A stretch of 64,000 bases of DNA from Rhodopirellula sp. (lineage in GTDB: Bacteria > Planctomycetota > Planctomycetia > Pirellulales > Thermoguttaceae): assembly GCA_012728855.1 (NCBI GenBank), contig JAAYEH010000156.1:58366-122365 (forward strand). Reading direction: 5' to 3'. Each line of letters starts with the position of its first letter. Position 1 is the stretch's first letter. Both the position numbers and the translations under genes were made by a program. This document shows positions 1-9,613 of the stretch, piece by piece. Below the pieces are notes generated by a model. The model was not told the origin of the DNA, did not search any database, and saw only the letters and a program-made list of their open reading frames with translations.

Positions 1-1614
1 GCCGTGTCCCGGAGGAGCCGGAGGAGCTTCTTTCTTGGGGATCTCGGTAATCAGGCAGGAAGTGGTCAGAAGCAGGCCGGCCACACTGGCGGCGTTCTGC
101 AGGGCGACGCGGACGACCTTGGCCGGATCGATGATGCCAGCCTCGGCCATGTCGCCGTAGTTGTCCTTCTCGGCGTCGTAACCGTCGTTCTTGCCCTTCA
201 TCTGGCGGACGCGATTGACCACGACCGCGCCGTCCTGACCGGCGTTTTCAGCAATGGCCCGCATGGGAGCATCGAGCACGCTCTTGACGATGCGGGCGCC
301 GAGGGCTTCATCGCCGGCGAGTTCGAGCTTGTCCAGCGCTTTCGCGCTTCGCAAGAGGGCCACGCCGCCACCGGGGACAATGCCTTCCTGCAAGGCCGCC
401 TGGGTGGCGGCACGAGCGTCTTCCAACAAGGCCTTCCGCTCCTTCATTTCCGTTTCCGTCACCGCGCCGACGTGGATCTGGGCAACGCCGCCAGCCAGCT
501 TGGCCAGGCGCTCTTGCAACTTCTCGCGATCGTAGTCGCTGGTGGTCGTTTCGATCTCGCGGCGGATCTGTTCCGCGCGGCCATCGATGGCCTCCTTAGC
601 TCCCGCGCCGCCGACGATAGTCGTATCCTCGGAGGTGATGATCACCTTCTTGGCGGTGCCGAGGTCGGAGAGCTTGATCGCATCGAGCGATACGCCCAGA
701 TCCTTGAAGATGGCCTGACCGCCGCAGAGGGTGGCGATATCGCCGAGCATGGCCTTCCGCCGATCGCCATAGCCGGGAGCCTTGACGGCACAGACGTTGA
801 GAATGCCGCGCATCTTGTTGACCACCAGGGTCGCCAGCGCTTCACCTTCAAGATCTTCGGCAATAATCAATAGCGGCTTGTTGGCCTTGCTGACTGCCTC
901 CAGCAGAGGCACCAGATTGCGGGCGCTGGAGATCTTTTCCTCGTGAATCAACACCAGGCATTTTTCCAACTCGACGGTTTGGTTGTCCTGGTTCGTGACG
1001 AAGTGCGGCGAAAGGTAACCGCGGTCGAACTGCATCCCTTCGACTACGTCGACGCTGGTCTCAGCCTGGCGACCCTCCTCGACGGTGATCACGCCATTCT
1101 TGCCGACGCGAAGAAAGGCGTCAGCCAGCACCTGACCAATCGACGGGTCGTTGTTGCCGGCGATGGTGGCAATCTGGGTAATTTCTTTCTTGTTTTTCTC
1201 ATTGACGCTGACCGACATCTTCTCGATGGCGGCAATCACGGCGGCAGCGGCCTTGTGGATGCCGCGGGAGAGAGACATCGGATCCGCGCCGGCGGCGATC
1301 ATGCGAAGGCCTTCCTTGTAGATCGCCTCGGCCAGAACCGTGGCCGTGGTGGTTCCGTCGCCGGCGGCGTCGTTCGTCTTGCTGGCAGCCTCTTTGACCA
1401 GTTTGGCGCCGAGGTTCTCGTAGGAATCGTCGAGGTCGACGTCCTCCGCCACCGTCACGCCGTCCTTCGTGATTTTCGGGGCGCCCCAACCCTTGTCGAG
1501 AACGGCGTTTCGGCCACGGGGACCGAGCGTGCTGCGGACAGCACGCGCGAGTTTGCTCACGCCGGCGGCCAACGGTTGCCGGGCGGCGTCATCAAAGACC
1601 ATCTGTTTGGCCAC
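1..1614 (-). CDS. groL: 60 kDa chaperonin GroEL (3' end cut by window edge)
   Basis: This is an ATP-dependent cytosolic chaperonin that folds proteins in a double-ring cage with GroES. The minus strand is open from a GTG at 1614 to the window edge (538 codons), close to the usual 540-550, so only a few C-terminal residues are missing. The N-terminus starts [15 protein letters not shown] and is followed by the nucleotide-binding [11 protein letters not shown] motif near residue 87. The visible tail reads [17 protein letters not shown]; any Gly-Met repeats would lie outside the window. The GTG start is supported by GGAGGA about 7 bases upstream. No groES lies upstream, so this looks like a stand-alone copy, and planctomycetes often carry several. 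No CIRCE operator was seen; a sigma-54-like promoter lies upstream instead. Confidence 0.97.
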   Translation of the reverse strand, partial: MAKQMVFDDAARQPLAAGVSKLARAVRSTLGPRGRNAVLDKGWGAPKITKDGVTVAEDVDLDDSYENLGAKLVKEAASKTNDAAGDGTTTATVLAEAIYKEGLRMIAAGADPMSLSRGIHKAAAAVIAAIEKMSVSVNEKNKKEITQIATIAGNNDPSIGQVLADAFLRVGKNGVITVEEGRQAETSVDVVEGMQFDRGYLSPHFVTNQDNQTVELEKCLVLIHEEKISSARNLVPLLEAVSKANKPLLIIAEDLEGEALATLVVNKMRGILNVCAVKAPGYGDRRKAMLGDIATLCGGQAIFKDLGVSLDAIKLSDLGTAKKVIITSEDTTIVGGAGAKEAIDGRAEQIRREIETTTSDYDREKLQERLAKLAGGVAQIHVGAVTETEMKERKALLEDARAATQAALQEGIVPGGGVALLRSAKALDKLELAGDEALGARIVKSVLDAPMRAIAENAGQDGAVVVNRVRQMKGKNDGYDAEKDNYGDMAEAGIIDPAKVVRVALQNAASVAGLLLTTSCLITEIPKKEAPPAPPGHG

Positions 1615-1755
1615 AGCGGATTCCTCCTGTTGCTGGCAAAAATACGTCTTCCCGATGGCTGCACCCGCAGCCCGTCGTCGGGCGATAGGTATGGCTGTTT
1701 CCTACACACCCCGGCGCGAGTATGGCAGCCGAGGTTGTTTGGGGTGCCGAGAAAC

Positions 1756-1771
1756 GCAAGCGGCGTGCCAA
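1756..1771 (-). promoter_or_regulatory. sigma-54-like (-24/-12) promoter upstream of groL
   Basis: On the minus strand the sequence reads TTGGCACGCCGCTTGC. This matches the sigma-54 consensus TGGCAC-N5-TTGC at every fixed position, with the correct GG/GC spacing, and it points at groL. Initiation would fall near 1744, leaving a leader of about 130 bases before the GTG. No activator site was identified. A chance match in 64 kb of GC-rich DNA is possible, but the position and orientation favour a real site. Confidence 0.45.
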
Positions 1772-1894
1772 GCCGGAGTCCGAAGCATTAAGATGCTACA
1801 GGAAAACGGGTTGCGAGTCGTCCTCCCGCCTGCCACCCCACCGGGCCCGGGCGACGGTCGACTGCGGAGTTGCCATTTTGGCAGACGGATTGCG

Positions 1895-3823
1895 TCACCC
1901 CCTCCGCTTGGCCGACTTACGGTGCGGGCGGTAACCGGCGGCTGCCTCCGCGGACTTCTGTGACTTCCGGCGGGCGCCTGCCGCCTTCGTGGCGTTTTTC
2001 GGCGGCGCTGCCGGTATGAGCGAGTCGGGCTCCGATCCAATCAGGTCGGTGCGGCCGGCTTTTTCGAGGGCCTCGCGGACGAGATCGTAGTTTTCCGGCA
2101 TGAAGAATTGCAGCAATGCCCGCTGGAGTCGCCGCTCGCGAGCTTTCTTCGCCACATAAACCTTCTTCCCGCTCATCGGGTCAATCCCCGTATGGTACAT
2201 ACAGGTGGCAATATCGAACGGGCAGGGAATGAAATCCTGGACTTGTTCGGGCCGGTAACCGGTCCGCTTCAAGTAACAGGCCAAGTGAATCATGCTGTCG
2301 AGATCGCTGCCCGGATGTCCGGCGATGAAATAGGGCACCAGATACTGCTTCTTACCGGCCTGGCAGCTTGCCTGGTTGAACTTCTGCGAGAATTCCTCGA
2401 AATCGTCGATCGGCGGTTTTTTCATGAGATGGAGCACTTGCGGGTCGGAATGCTCCGGGGCCACTTTGAGTTGCCCGCCGACGTGGTGCCTCGCCAGTTC
2501 ATCGAGATATGGCCGACTCCGCTGCGCAAGATCCATACGGACACCGGAGGCGACAAATACTCGCCGGACCCCCTCTTGCTTACGGGCTTGACGCATTAGG
2601 TCGATTAGGGGGCCATGGTCGGTATCGAGCAGTTTGCAGACCGTCGGATGCACGCAACTCAATCGCCGGCACTTGGCGCGGACTTCCGGCCGACTGCAGT
2701 TCATCCGGTACATATTGGCCGTCGGCCCGCCGATATCGCTGATCACCCCGGTAAACTTTGGATCTTCTCGCATCCTCCCCACTTCGTCGATCACCGATTG
2801 GGGACTGCGGCTCTGAATGACACGGCCTTCATGGGCGGTGATCGAACAGAACGTACACCCGCCAAAACAGCCTCGCATGATCTGGATTGAATCCTTGACG
2901 ACCTCGTAGGCCGGAATCCGCTGTTTGCCATAGATGGGATGGGGACGGCGGGTGTAGGGTAGGCCGTAGACGCGGTCCATGTCCGCTTCCTCAAGCGGCA
3001 TGGCGGGAGGATTGACCACAATCGCTTCGCGACCGTGGTGCTGGACAAGCCGGCGGGCGTTATCGGGGTTCGTCTCACAATGCGCGATTCGCGTCATCTC
3101 GGCGAACTTCCGCTTATCATCGACCACCTCCTCATAGGCGGGCAAAACGATCGTCGCGTGCGTCGGCGGCGTTTCACGGGCGCCCATCCGGTAGGCGACT
3201 CCGCGGATATCGCGAAGTTCGTCCAGCGGAAGCCCCTGCGCCAAGCGACGGAGGATCTCGATCAGTGCCCGCTCTCCCATCCCAAACACCACCAGGTCCG
3301 CTTTCGAATCGAGGAGAATTGACCGCCGGACTTTGTCGCTCCAGTAGTCGTAGTGGGCCAGGCGGCGGAGGCTCGCTTCCACTCCGCCGGCAATGATCGG
3401 CACACCGGAAAACGCCTCGCGTGCCCGCTGGCAATACGCCAGGGTTGCCCGGTCCGGACGCCGCCCGATTTGCCCGCCGGGACTGTAGGCGTCGTCGTTG
3501 CGGACCTTGCGTTGGGCGGTGTAATGGTTAATCATCGAGTCCATATTGCCGGCACTGACGGCAAAACAGAGCCGTGGTCGGCCGAACTGTCGCCAGGGCT
3601 CACAGCCGTGCCAGTCGGGCTGACTGAGGATCGCCACTCGATAGCCCTCGCTTTCCATCAGCCGGCCGAGCAAGGCCATCGCAAAACTGGGATGGTCGAC
3701 GTAGGCGTCGCCCGTGACGAATACGACATCGACCGCATCCCATCCCCGCTGGGCCACCTCCTCGGGGCTGACCGGCAGTGGCGGGAGCGAGATCGGCGTG
3801 GTGGTCGGAACGGGAGAGTGCAT
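1895..3823 (-). CDS. YgiQ family (UPF0313) radical SAM protein
   Basis: Predicted cytosolic iron-sulfur enzyme of the YgiQ/UPF0313 family; the physiological reaction is not established. The protein is 642 aa. It has an N-terminal cobalamin-binding-like region ([20 protein letters not shown]) and a radical SAM cluster motif CFGGCTFC at residues 319-326, which binds [4Fe-4S] and SAM. The C-terminal extension is Lys/Arg/Ala-rich. An ATG at 3823 fits the family N-terminus ([10 protein letters not shown] then the conserved domain); the frame stays open further upstream to 3967, but that part is low-complexity and overlaps an inverted repeat. It is monocistronic by context, convergent to nothing and divergent from the GT9 gene. 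Confidence 0.92.
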   Translation of the reverse strand: MHSPVPTTTPISLPPLPVSPEEVAQRGWDAVDVVFVTGDAYVDHPSFAMALLGRLMESEGYRVAILSQPDWHGCEPWRQFGRPRLCFAVSAGNMDSMINHYTAQRKVRNDDAYSPGGQIGRRPDRATLAYCQRAREAFSGVPIIAGGVEASLRRLAHYDYWSDKVRRSILLDSKADLVVFGMGERALIEILRRLAQGLPLDELRDIRGVAYRMGARETPPTHATIVLPAYEEVVDDKRKFAEMTRIAHCETNPDNARRLVQHHGREAIVVNPPAMPLEEADMDRVYGLPYTRRPHPIYGKQRIPAYEVVKDSIQIMRGCFGGCTFCSITAHEGRVIQSRSPQSVIDEVGRMREDPKFTGVISDIGGPTANMYRMNCSRPEVRAKCRRLSCVHPTVCKLLDTDHGPLIDLMRQARKQEGVRRVFVASGVRMDLAQRSRPYLDELARHHVGGQLKVAPEHSDPQVLHLMKKPPIDDFEEFSQKFNQASCQAGKKQYLVPYFIAGHPGSDLDSMIHLACYLKRTGYRPEQVQDFIPCPFDIATCMYHTGIDPMSGKKVYVAKKARERRLQRALLQFFMPENYDLVREALEKAGRTDLIGSEPDSLIPAAPPKNATKAAGARRKSQKSAEAAAGYRPHRKSAKRRG

Positions 3824-3861
3824 CTTCGGAAATTTTTTGGTGGCTGACGTTCGAGTCCGAG

Positions 3862-3954
3862 GGGGTCGGGAGTCTTTTTCCGCACACGGGCGCCAACCGG
3901 GTTGGATACGCCAAGCGGCGGTGAGGCCGCGTGCGGAAGACGAGTCCCGACCCC
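3862..3954. repeat. 93-bp inverted-repeat (MITE/REP-like) element, family A, copy 1
   Basis: Two 24-base arms at 3862-3885 and 3931-3954 are inverted repeats with 21 of 24 positions matching, separated by a 45-base loop. The arm end GGGGTCGGGAGTCTTTTT is nearly the same as the arm of the element at 16487-16582, and the outer flank CGTAAGGGGTCG is also shared. It lies between the divergent radical SAM and GT9 genes, so it could act on either transcript as a hairpin. Confidence 0.75.
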
Positions 3955-4048
3955 TTACGTGTTCCACTGCTTGGTGGCTTTGTCGGAGTTTCTGAATTCT
4001 ATGCCACTCGGCAGGGAACGCCTATTAGGGGTTTTTCTCGACGGAACC

Positions 4049-4054
4049 TATAAT
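4049..4054 (+). promoter_or_regulatory. candidate -10 box for the GT9 gene
   Basis: A perfect TATAAT lies 55 bases before the GTG start at 4109. No convincing -35 hexamer is present at 16-18 bases upstream, so the call rests on the -10 alone. Confidence 0.3.
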
Positions 4055-4108
4055 GCCCTCCTGCAGTGGCTGGACGATCCAAAAGGGACTGCGTCAGGAG
4101 TGCCGACC

Positions 4109-5155
4109 GTGCCTACTTTGCGTATCCCTCTCATGCCGTCGCCGAGGATCGCGATTGTCCGCCTTAGTTCGATCGGCGATGTGATTCACGGGCTGCCGGT
4201 GCTTTGTGCCCTCCGCAGGCACTTTCCCTCTGCCGCGTTGGCGTGGGTTGTCGAAGACCGTGCCGCGGCTCTCTTGAAAGGACACCTGGCGTTGGATCAG
4301 TTGATCGAAGTACCTCGCGGATGGCTCCGATCCCCTGGAACCGTTGCGGGGCTTCGCCAACGACTCCGCCAGTTCCACCCCGAAGTGACGGTCGATCTGC
4401 AGGGGCTGACGAAAAGCGCGGTAGCCGCCCGCCTCTCGGGGGCTCGCCGGCGGATCGGATTCGGCGATGAGAAGGGCCGAGAGATAAGCTGGCTTCTGAA
4501 CAACTGGCTGGTGCGGACGACCGCCGCCCACACCGTCGACGGCAATTTGGAACTGCTTCGGCCGCTGGGAATCGAGTCGCCCGAAGTGCGATTCGAGATT
4601 CCCGAGTCGCAAGAAGCTCAAGCTTTTGCAGAACGTATTGTTGCCGAACTGGGGCTCGGGTCAGGCTTTGCCATCGTCAATCCAGGCGCCAGTTGGCCCT
4701 CGAAGCTTTGGCCGGTGGATCGTTATGCCGCAGTCGCGCGGCACTTGGGCACGACGCATGGTTTGCCCACTCTGGCGGTCTGGGGCAATCCGCGGGAACG
4801 TGGCTGGGCGGACGATATCGTGGCCCAGTCGGCAGGGTATGCCCTTCGCGTGCCCGATACGAGCCTGACGGAACTGGCAGCGCTGGCCCGCCGCGCGAGG
4901 CTGTTCGTGGGATCGGACACGGGGCCGCTCCACGTGGCCGCTGCGGTCGGGACTCCTTGCGTGGGACTCTACGGCCCGATGCCCGCCGAGCGAAACGGCC
5001 CCTATGGCCCGGGGCACATTGCGATTCAACGGATGCGGTTCGAGGGCTCCAGCCGTCAACGTCGCAACGCGCCTCGCGATTTGATGGAAGCGATTCGCGT
5101 GGAGGACGTCTGCCAAGCCTGCGACCAAATCCTGCGGCGATCGAATCTTCAGTAG
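4109..5155 (+). CDS. glycosyltransferase family 9 (heptosyltransferase-like)
   Basis: Predicted GT-B transferase that moves a sugar, in the family typically ADP-heptose, onto a lipopolysaccharide core acceptor at the inner face of the cytoplasmic membrane. The N-terminal half starts IAIVRLSSIGDVIHGLPV. The C-terminal half carries the family donor-site signature GSDTGPLHVAAAVGTPCVGLYGP, with NPGASWPSKLWP before it. The length from this start is 348 aa, normal for WaaC/WaaF/RfaQ homologues. The GTG at 4109 is chosen because AGGAG sits 8 bases upstream; an ATG at 4133 (MPSPRIAIV) is the alternative. The acceptor is unknown. A hairpin follows the stop codon. Confidence 0.9.
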   Translation: MPTLRIPLMPSPRIAIVRLSSIGDVIHGLPVLCALRRHFPSAALAWVVEDRAAALLKGHLALDQLIEVPRGWLRSPGTVAGLRQRLRQFHPEVTVDLQGLTKSAVAARLSGARRRIGFGDEKGREISWLLNNWLVRTTAAHTVDGNLELLRPLGIESPEVRFEIPESQEAQAFAERIVAELGLGSGFAIVNPGASWPSKLWPVDRYAAVARHLGTTHGLPTLAVWGNPRERGWADDIVAQSAGYALRVPDTSLTELAALARRARLFVGSDTGPLHVAAAVGTPCVGLYGPMPAERNGPYGPGHIAIQRMRFEGSSRQRRNAPRDLMEAIRVEDVCQACDQILRRSNLQ

Positions 5156-5168
5156 CTGTGCGGAACCA

Positions 5169-5206
5169 AACAGTCTCGCTTTCGCCTAGGCGAAAAGCGA
5201 GACTGT
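5169..5206. terminator. strong hairpin between convergent GT9 and RRM genes
   Basis: A nearly perfect palindrome (arms AACAGTCTCGCTTTCGCCT and its complement, one-base bulge, essentially no loop) starts 14 bases after the GT9 stop. There is no long T-run, so if it is a terminator it may work in both directions or act as an mRNA 3' stabiliser. Confidence 0.6.
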
Positions 5207-5283
5207 TCCTCACTGAACGCGCGGTCCGCTGGGCGCCGCGGTTCACGAGCGGTTCGCAAACGGTTTGCCTTTACGGGAGCGGT

Positions 5284-5706
5284 TTAGTACCGTCCGCCGG
5301 ACCTTCCACCACCACTGCCGCCTCGGCCGCCGCCACCGCCGTAGCCACCACCTCCTCCGCCGCCGCCGTAGCCGCCACCACCACCACCGCCACGGCCACC
5401 GCGGAATCCGCCGCCGCCTCCGCCGCGACCTCCCCGGCCGCCACCTCCGCCACGATCCTCGCGAGGCCTGGCTTCGTTGACCGTCAGGGGCCGACCGTCA
5501 TGATCCTGGCCGTTAAGACCCTGGATGGCGGCTTGAGCCTCTTCATCAGTACCCATTTCGACGAAGGCGAATCCCTTGCTTCGGCCGCTCTCGCGATCCT
5601 CAACCACCTGCGCCGTCTCGACCGTGCCGAACGGAGAGAACAGTCTCTCCAGGTCGGAACTGGTAACCTTGAAATCGAGATTTCCCACATACAACCTTTT
5701 GCCCAC
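5284..5706 (-). CDS. glycine-rich RRM RNA-binding protein
   Basis: Small RNA-binding protein of the bacterial Rbp type, often cold-induced in other phyla. One RRM domain covers residues 2-80: RNP2 is LYVGNL and RNP1 is KGFAFVEM, with typical spacing. The domain is followed by an Arg/Gly/Tyr tail made of GGGG, RGG and GGGYGG units, which usually adds non-specific RNA affinity. The GTG at 5706 ([10 protein letters not shown]) is preferred because GGGAGAG lies 7 bases upstream; an ATG at 5721 ([11 protein letters not shown]) is also possible and would add five residues. A leader of about 100 bases from the predicted -10 box could hold temperature control, but no element is visible. Confidence 0.93.
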   Translation of the reverse strand: MGKRLYVGNLDFKVTSSDLERLFSPFGTVETAQVVEDRESGRSKGFAFVEMGTDEEAQAAIQGLNGQDHDGRPLTVNEARPREDRGGGGGRGGRGGGGGGFRGGRGGGGGGGYGGGGGGGGYGGGGGRGGSGGGRSGGRY

Positions 5707-5816
5707 GAGCGTCTCTCCCATACTGGGCTTCGCAGTCCGACCGCTAAGGGGTCGGGCCGAACAGTAATACAGGCGATCTGGCTGGCCCACGGAATGGGAG
5801 CCTCGCACCGGGGTGA

Positions 5817-5822
5817 ATTATA
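5817..5822 (-). promoter_or_regulatory. candidate -10 box for the RRM gene
   Basis: The minus strand reads GCTATAAT here, giving a start near 5810 and a leader of about 100 bases. No clear -35 box is seen at the expected distance. Confidence 0.35.
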
Positions 5823-6004
5823 GCGTAGGGCACCAACCGCGTATATGGGAGGCGCCGCAGTCCGGCTGTTAACCGACCCCCTCTCGCGAATGAACCTCAC
5901 GTCACCAAATCATACGACACTCGGGTCGTTCCCATCATGCAATGAACATGGGGGTTACCTGTCTTGATCGCTCAGGGCGTTCGATGAATCATGACATCGC
6001 CTGC

Positions 6005-7407
6005 TCAAGCTTCCGATTCACCGACTTTGATGGTGACGGTCGCTGCGTTGGAATCCTGCCCTCCATCGTTCGCCTTGTAGACAAACTGGTCGGTGCCGAT
6101 GTAGCCGGCTTCCGGCTCGTATTCGAACGATCCGTCGTCATGGAAGTTCAGCACGCCGTGCAACGGACTTTCGACCAAGGCAGCCATCAGATAGTCGACG
6201 GGGCCGGCTGCCACCGAGCTGCTTCCGGGCGACCCGCCTGCTGCGCTGCTGGCGGCCCAGTTGGCTGGATGGTGGTAATCTCCTGAAACATCGGCGACTT
6301 CGAGCGTCTTGCCGCCGCCGGCCGCGTCCACGGGCCATCCGTCGTCGGCGCCGTACGTGAACCGCTGGATCGTGACGCCGTCGGCATCCATGAATGCCAG
6401 CGTTTCACCACTGTCGCTGAGGCTGTCCACGAACTCGCCGGCAATGCTCACGCCTGTGCCGTAGCGGATCGCGAAGGCTTCCCGGTTACGCGCGACGACC
6501 ACGGTCTCGCCGGGGGCCAGTTCCGTGGCGGAACTGTCCGCGAAATCGAAACCGATTCCCTCGTTGAAGACTACGCCGGAAAGCGAGATGGTCTGGTTGC
6601 CCACGTTCTGCAGTTCGATGAACTCGAAGTCGTCGCTGGTGAGCTGCGAATCGATCGCCAATTCGTCGGCCGTCGGGGAGTACGGGGCATAGTTGATCTC
6701 GGTAATGACGAGGCTGGTGCGAGCGGTGACAGGACTGCCGTCCGCATCCGTGTCGTTGGCCAACAGGCCGGAGGCGGCATCGACGATCAGTTCCCCGTCC
6801 ACCTCGATGTGATACGTGTCGTCGGCGGCCATCGGCGCATCGTTCACCGGTTGGACTGTGATGGTGACCGTGGCGGCTACCGAGTTGGCCAGTCCGTCGT
6901 TCGCCGTGTAGGCAAACGTGTCGGTGCCGTGGAAATCGCTGTTCGGCGTATAGGTGAACGAACCGTCGGAGTTGAGCGTCAGCGTGCCGTAGAAGGGATC
7001 GCTGAGAATCACGGCGGTGAGGGAATCGCCGTCCTCGTCGGAATCGTTTGCCAGCACGCCTTCGGCGGCGTCGATGACCAGCGGGGTGTCTTCGTCGGTC
7101 TGATAGCTATCGCCGGCCGCAACCGGAGCGTCGTTGACAAAGATGGTGACCGTCGCCTCGTTGGAGATCGCGGTTCCGTCGCTGATCGTGTAGGTAAAGC
7201 TGTCGGCGCCGCGGAACCCGGCGATGGGCGTGTAGACGAAGGAGCCGTCCGCATTGAGCGAAACCGATCCGTTGGCGGGGTTGACCGTGACTGCCGCACT
7301 GCCCAGGGCGTCTCCGTCCACGTCCATGTCGTTGGCAAGCAGGCCGGAGGCGGCATCGACGACCAGATCCCCGTCCACCGCGATACTGTAAATGTCGTCG
7401 GCGGCTA
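6005..7407 (-). pseudogene. 5'-truncated surface/adhesin-type protein with cadherin-like repeats and a lamin-tail domain
   Basis: The recognisable protein is about 467 residues and ends VTIKVGESEA. It has tandem cadherin/Big_9-type domains of about 90 residues with the signature LLANDxDxDGDxL...NADGSFxYTP...GTDxFxYxxNDG. The last repeat is interrupted: after ANDTDADGSPVTAR comes a lamin-tail domain of about 165 residues (ITEINYAPYSP ... EFIELQNVGN), and the repeat then resumes with ALVESPLHGVLNF. Such proteins are secreted or anchored to the cell surface. The frame stays open up to 7663, but upstream of about 7407 the other strand encodes a kinase tail, so the N-terminal part, including any signal peptide, has been lost. 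No start codon can be assigned. Confidence 0.75.
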
Positions 7408-7747
7408 TGGCCAGGCGCTGCGCGGGTCGGGGCAAGTGGATGAGGCTGCCCGGATTGCCCTGCTGCGGAAGGAACTCTGGCCGGGCGATTCCCAGCGGCT
7501 GTTCAGTGTCGCGTGTGAATTGTCGCTGGCCGCCGGTACTGCCGGCGCAGGCAACGAGTTCGGAAGCCCGTCGCAGGTGGGGCGGACCATTGCGGATGCC
7601 GCGGTGGCCACGCTCCAGGAAGCCGTGGAAGCCGGCTTTGCCGAGGTGGACCAGATCGAGCACAATAGCGACCTGGACAGCATCCGGCGATCCCCGCGGT
7701 TCCAGGACGTTATCGGCAGGCTTTTAGCATCGAGAGGCAACCCATGA
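7406..7747 (+). pseudogene. 3' remnant of a planctomycete Ser/Thr protein kinase with TPRs
   Basis: About 113 codons open with YGQALRGSGQVDEAARIALLRK and continue LFSVACELSLAAGT and LQEAVEAGFAEVDQIEHN, ending RFQDVIGRLLASRGNP. This pattern is typical of the C-terminal end of planctomycete protein kinases with TPR tails. The kinase domain and the start are absent; the homology begins exactly where the opposite-strand repeat protein ends. The stop overlaps the next gene's start (ATGA, 7744-7747), so the two were probably translationally coupled before the break. Confidence 0.6.
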
Positions 7748-9477
7748 AGTATCGCCGGCTATCGATGGAACGAATCGAAAACCGCATCGTGATGTCCGCG
7801 GCTCCGCTGGCGGTTCCGGATCCCGACTTGGTCCACCTCGCCATGGCCGCCGGGGCGCCCCCGCCGGTCGACGATATCCCGGCTCAGATCGCCTATTCGG
7901 GTACTCCCGACGCGATATCCTTCGTAGCGAGGTCCGATCTGCACCGGCTACCCTCGCCGACATCGTCCGCTCTTCGTGTCGGTCCGAACGTCGATGGCCC
8001 GACAGTTTTGTCGCCGCCCGGTCGCCTTGATGTCGCGAACCTATTCTCTTCGTCGACCTCGGGATTCGAGCCGGGTGCGGTAGACAAAGCCTTCGCGCGT
8101 GTGTATTCGCCGGCGTCTCCTCCGTTGCTGCCGGGACTGCAACCGGTGAGCTTCGTCGCGATGCAACTGCATTTGAGGATCGTTTGGACGGATCGCGATT
8201 CGACGGAAAGTCTTACCTGGCCGGCGCCTCACGGCGGCCCGCGCAGTGATGGCTCGCAGGGACAGTCACTGGCCGGTTTTGCGGAGTCGGGCAGAGTGCT
8301 CGCGCCGGTGCCCGGTATGCTTGCAATGGATCTGACCGCCAACGGCGCGGATCGGCCGGACGGAGGCGACGGCATTCTTGCCGGCATGGCCGACTACTCG
8401 CTGCAATCCGCGGAAGTTCTCGGCAGCATGGATTTCGGATTGCCCGATGCTCGCCTAAACAGCGCGGTGGATGTGGTCTCGTTTGCCGCTGCTGCCGATT
8501 CCGCGCGGACGCCCTTCGGCACGCTGACGTGTTCCGAAGTGTCAATTGGCGAGAGTGCAACCGGTGACGGCGGATTCATCGACGTCGATCTTGCCATTCC
8601 CCGCGGCGGGCTGTCCGGGCTGCACAATCGCTTTTCCGAAGGCCCACTCCGCGGCGAGGCCACTCTGGACAGATCCGGTGTGGCCTCTTGGAACGCCGAT
8701 TCGACGTTCTCTCGCGAAAAGGACACGAATGCGGAGACGGCGAGCCGTTCGCCGATCACCTCGAAAACCGATTCGCCCGAGAACGTCACGACCTTGGATC
8801 GGCCGGCAACCGAGGCCGTGGCCTCCGAGCACGAGGAGGATGATCCGCGCGGCGACGATTCGGACGAGGGCGCGGCGCCCGTCCGACGTTTTGCCGCGAT
8901 CTCCCCAGCCAAGTTGGCTGCTGGGGAATCTGAGGGCGGCATGATCGACCTGATGGCGGTCGTCGACGAAGTGAAGACGACCGCCGGCTCGCACGGTCAA
9001 CAAGAATCCGCCGCGATGAGAGACGAAGCACCGATCGTGGAGGGTTCCCGTGGGCGGTTGCAAGTCTTCGAACTCGCCTTGGCGGGCAGGCACGGTGCCG
9101 GGACCGAGGCAATTCTTCCGATTGCGGATGCCGCGGACCCACTCGCGACGGCCAAAGACCGGGGCTTATTGCCGGGCGCGTCGGCCGAGTATCGAGCGTC
9201 GTCGCGATCTCGCGCTTGCGATGACGTGCTTGCCGAAGCAGCACAGGAGCCGAAACGCGCGGACGCCGCGACGGACGAGAACGATGCACCGTTGTCTGCC
9301 GGCCGCTTTGTGCTCCTCGGCGCGGCAGTCATCGCGATGAATCGGGCAAGCCAAGACAGCCGTTCCACCAAGCTTGCTCTCCACGACCTAATGCTTCTCC
9401 AGCAGGGAGATGGCGATGTGGATTGGGATGCGCCAACCGAGATTTGCGGATTGGGGAGCAGGTCAAAGAAACCCTAA
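7744..9477 (+). CDS. uncharacterised exported/surface protein with LEPR-like N-terminal motif
   Basis: No family was recognised for this 577-aa protein. The N-terminus MKYRRLSMERIENRIVMSA resembles the LExRxLLSA motif found at the start of many planctomycete secreted giant proteins, which suggests export or surface attachment. The rest is Ala/Ser/Asp/Glu-rich and looks disordered, with no repeats or cysteine pairs; a short hydrophobic stretch (FVLLGAAVIAMN) lies near residue 525. The ATG overlaps the stop of the upstream kinase remnant by the ATGA arrangement. With the upstream gene truncated, its expression may be altered. Confidence 0.7.
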   Translation: MKYRRLSMERIENRIVMSAAPLAVPDPDLVHLAMAAGAPPPVDDIPAQIAYSGTPDAISFVARSDLHRLPSPTSSALRVGPNVDGPTVLSPPGRLDVANLFSSSTSGFEPGAVDKAFARVYSPASPPLLPGLQPVSFVAMQLHLRIVWTDRDSTESLTWPAPHGGPRSDGSQGQSLAGFAESGRVLAPVPGMLAMDLTANGADRPDGGDGILAGMADYSLQSAEVLGSMDFGLPDARLNSAVDVVSFAAAADSARTPFGTLTCSEVSIGESATGDGGFIDVDLAIPRGGLSGLHNRFSEGPLRGEATLDRSGVASWNADSTFSREKDTNAETASRSPITSKTDSPENVTTLDRPATEAVASEHEEDDPRGDDSDEGAAPVRRFAAISPAKLAAGESEGGMIDLMAVVDEVKTTAGSHGQQESAAMRDEAPIVEGSRGRLQVFELALAGRHGAGTEAILPIADAADPLATAKDRGLLPGASAEYRASSRSRACDDVLAEAAQEPKRADAATDENDAPLSAGRFVLLGAAVIAMNRASQDSRSTKLALHDLMLLQQGDGDVDWDAPTEICGLGSRSKKP

Positions 9478-9613
9478 CAAGACGCCTCCTCGGCAGAATT
9501 CGTGGGTGAATTCCGGCTCAGGGAGGGCACCGGGGTTGTGATATAGGGCAGTCTCGTAGGCTTCTTACGCGGTGCCGTCCCCGGAAAAATTCGTTCGATA
9601 TCGCGCGTTGTAG

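Noticed and set aside
1615..1894. CIRCE operator upstream of groL
   Set aside because: No TTAGCACTC-N9-GAGTGCTAA or close variant is present in this interval.
5284..5480. Apparent tandem repeat of CCGCCACC units
   Set aside because: These are Gly/Arg codons of the RRM protein tail, low complexity by coding, not a satellite or CRISPR.
6809..7405. Plus-strand extension of the kinase-tail frame
   Set aside because: The frame remains open upstream, but it is antisense to recognisable cadherin-like repeats; only the part after 7406 looks like kinase tail.
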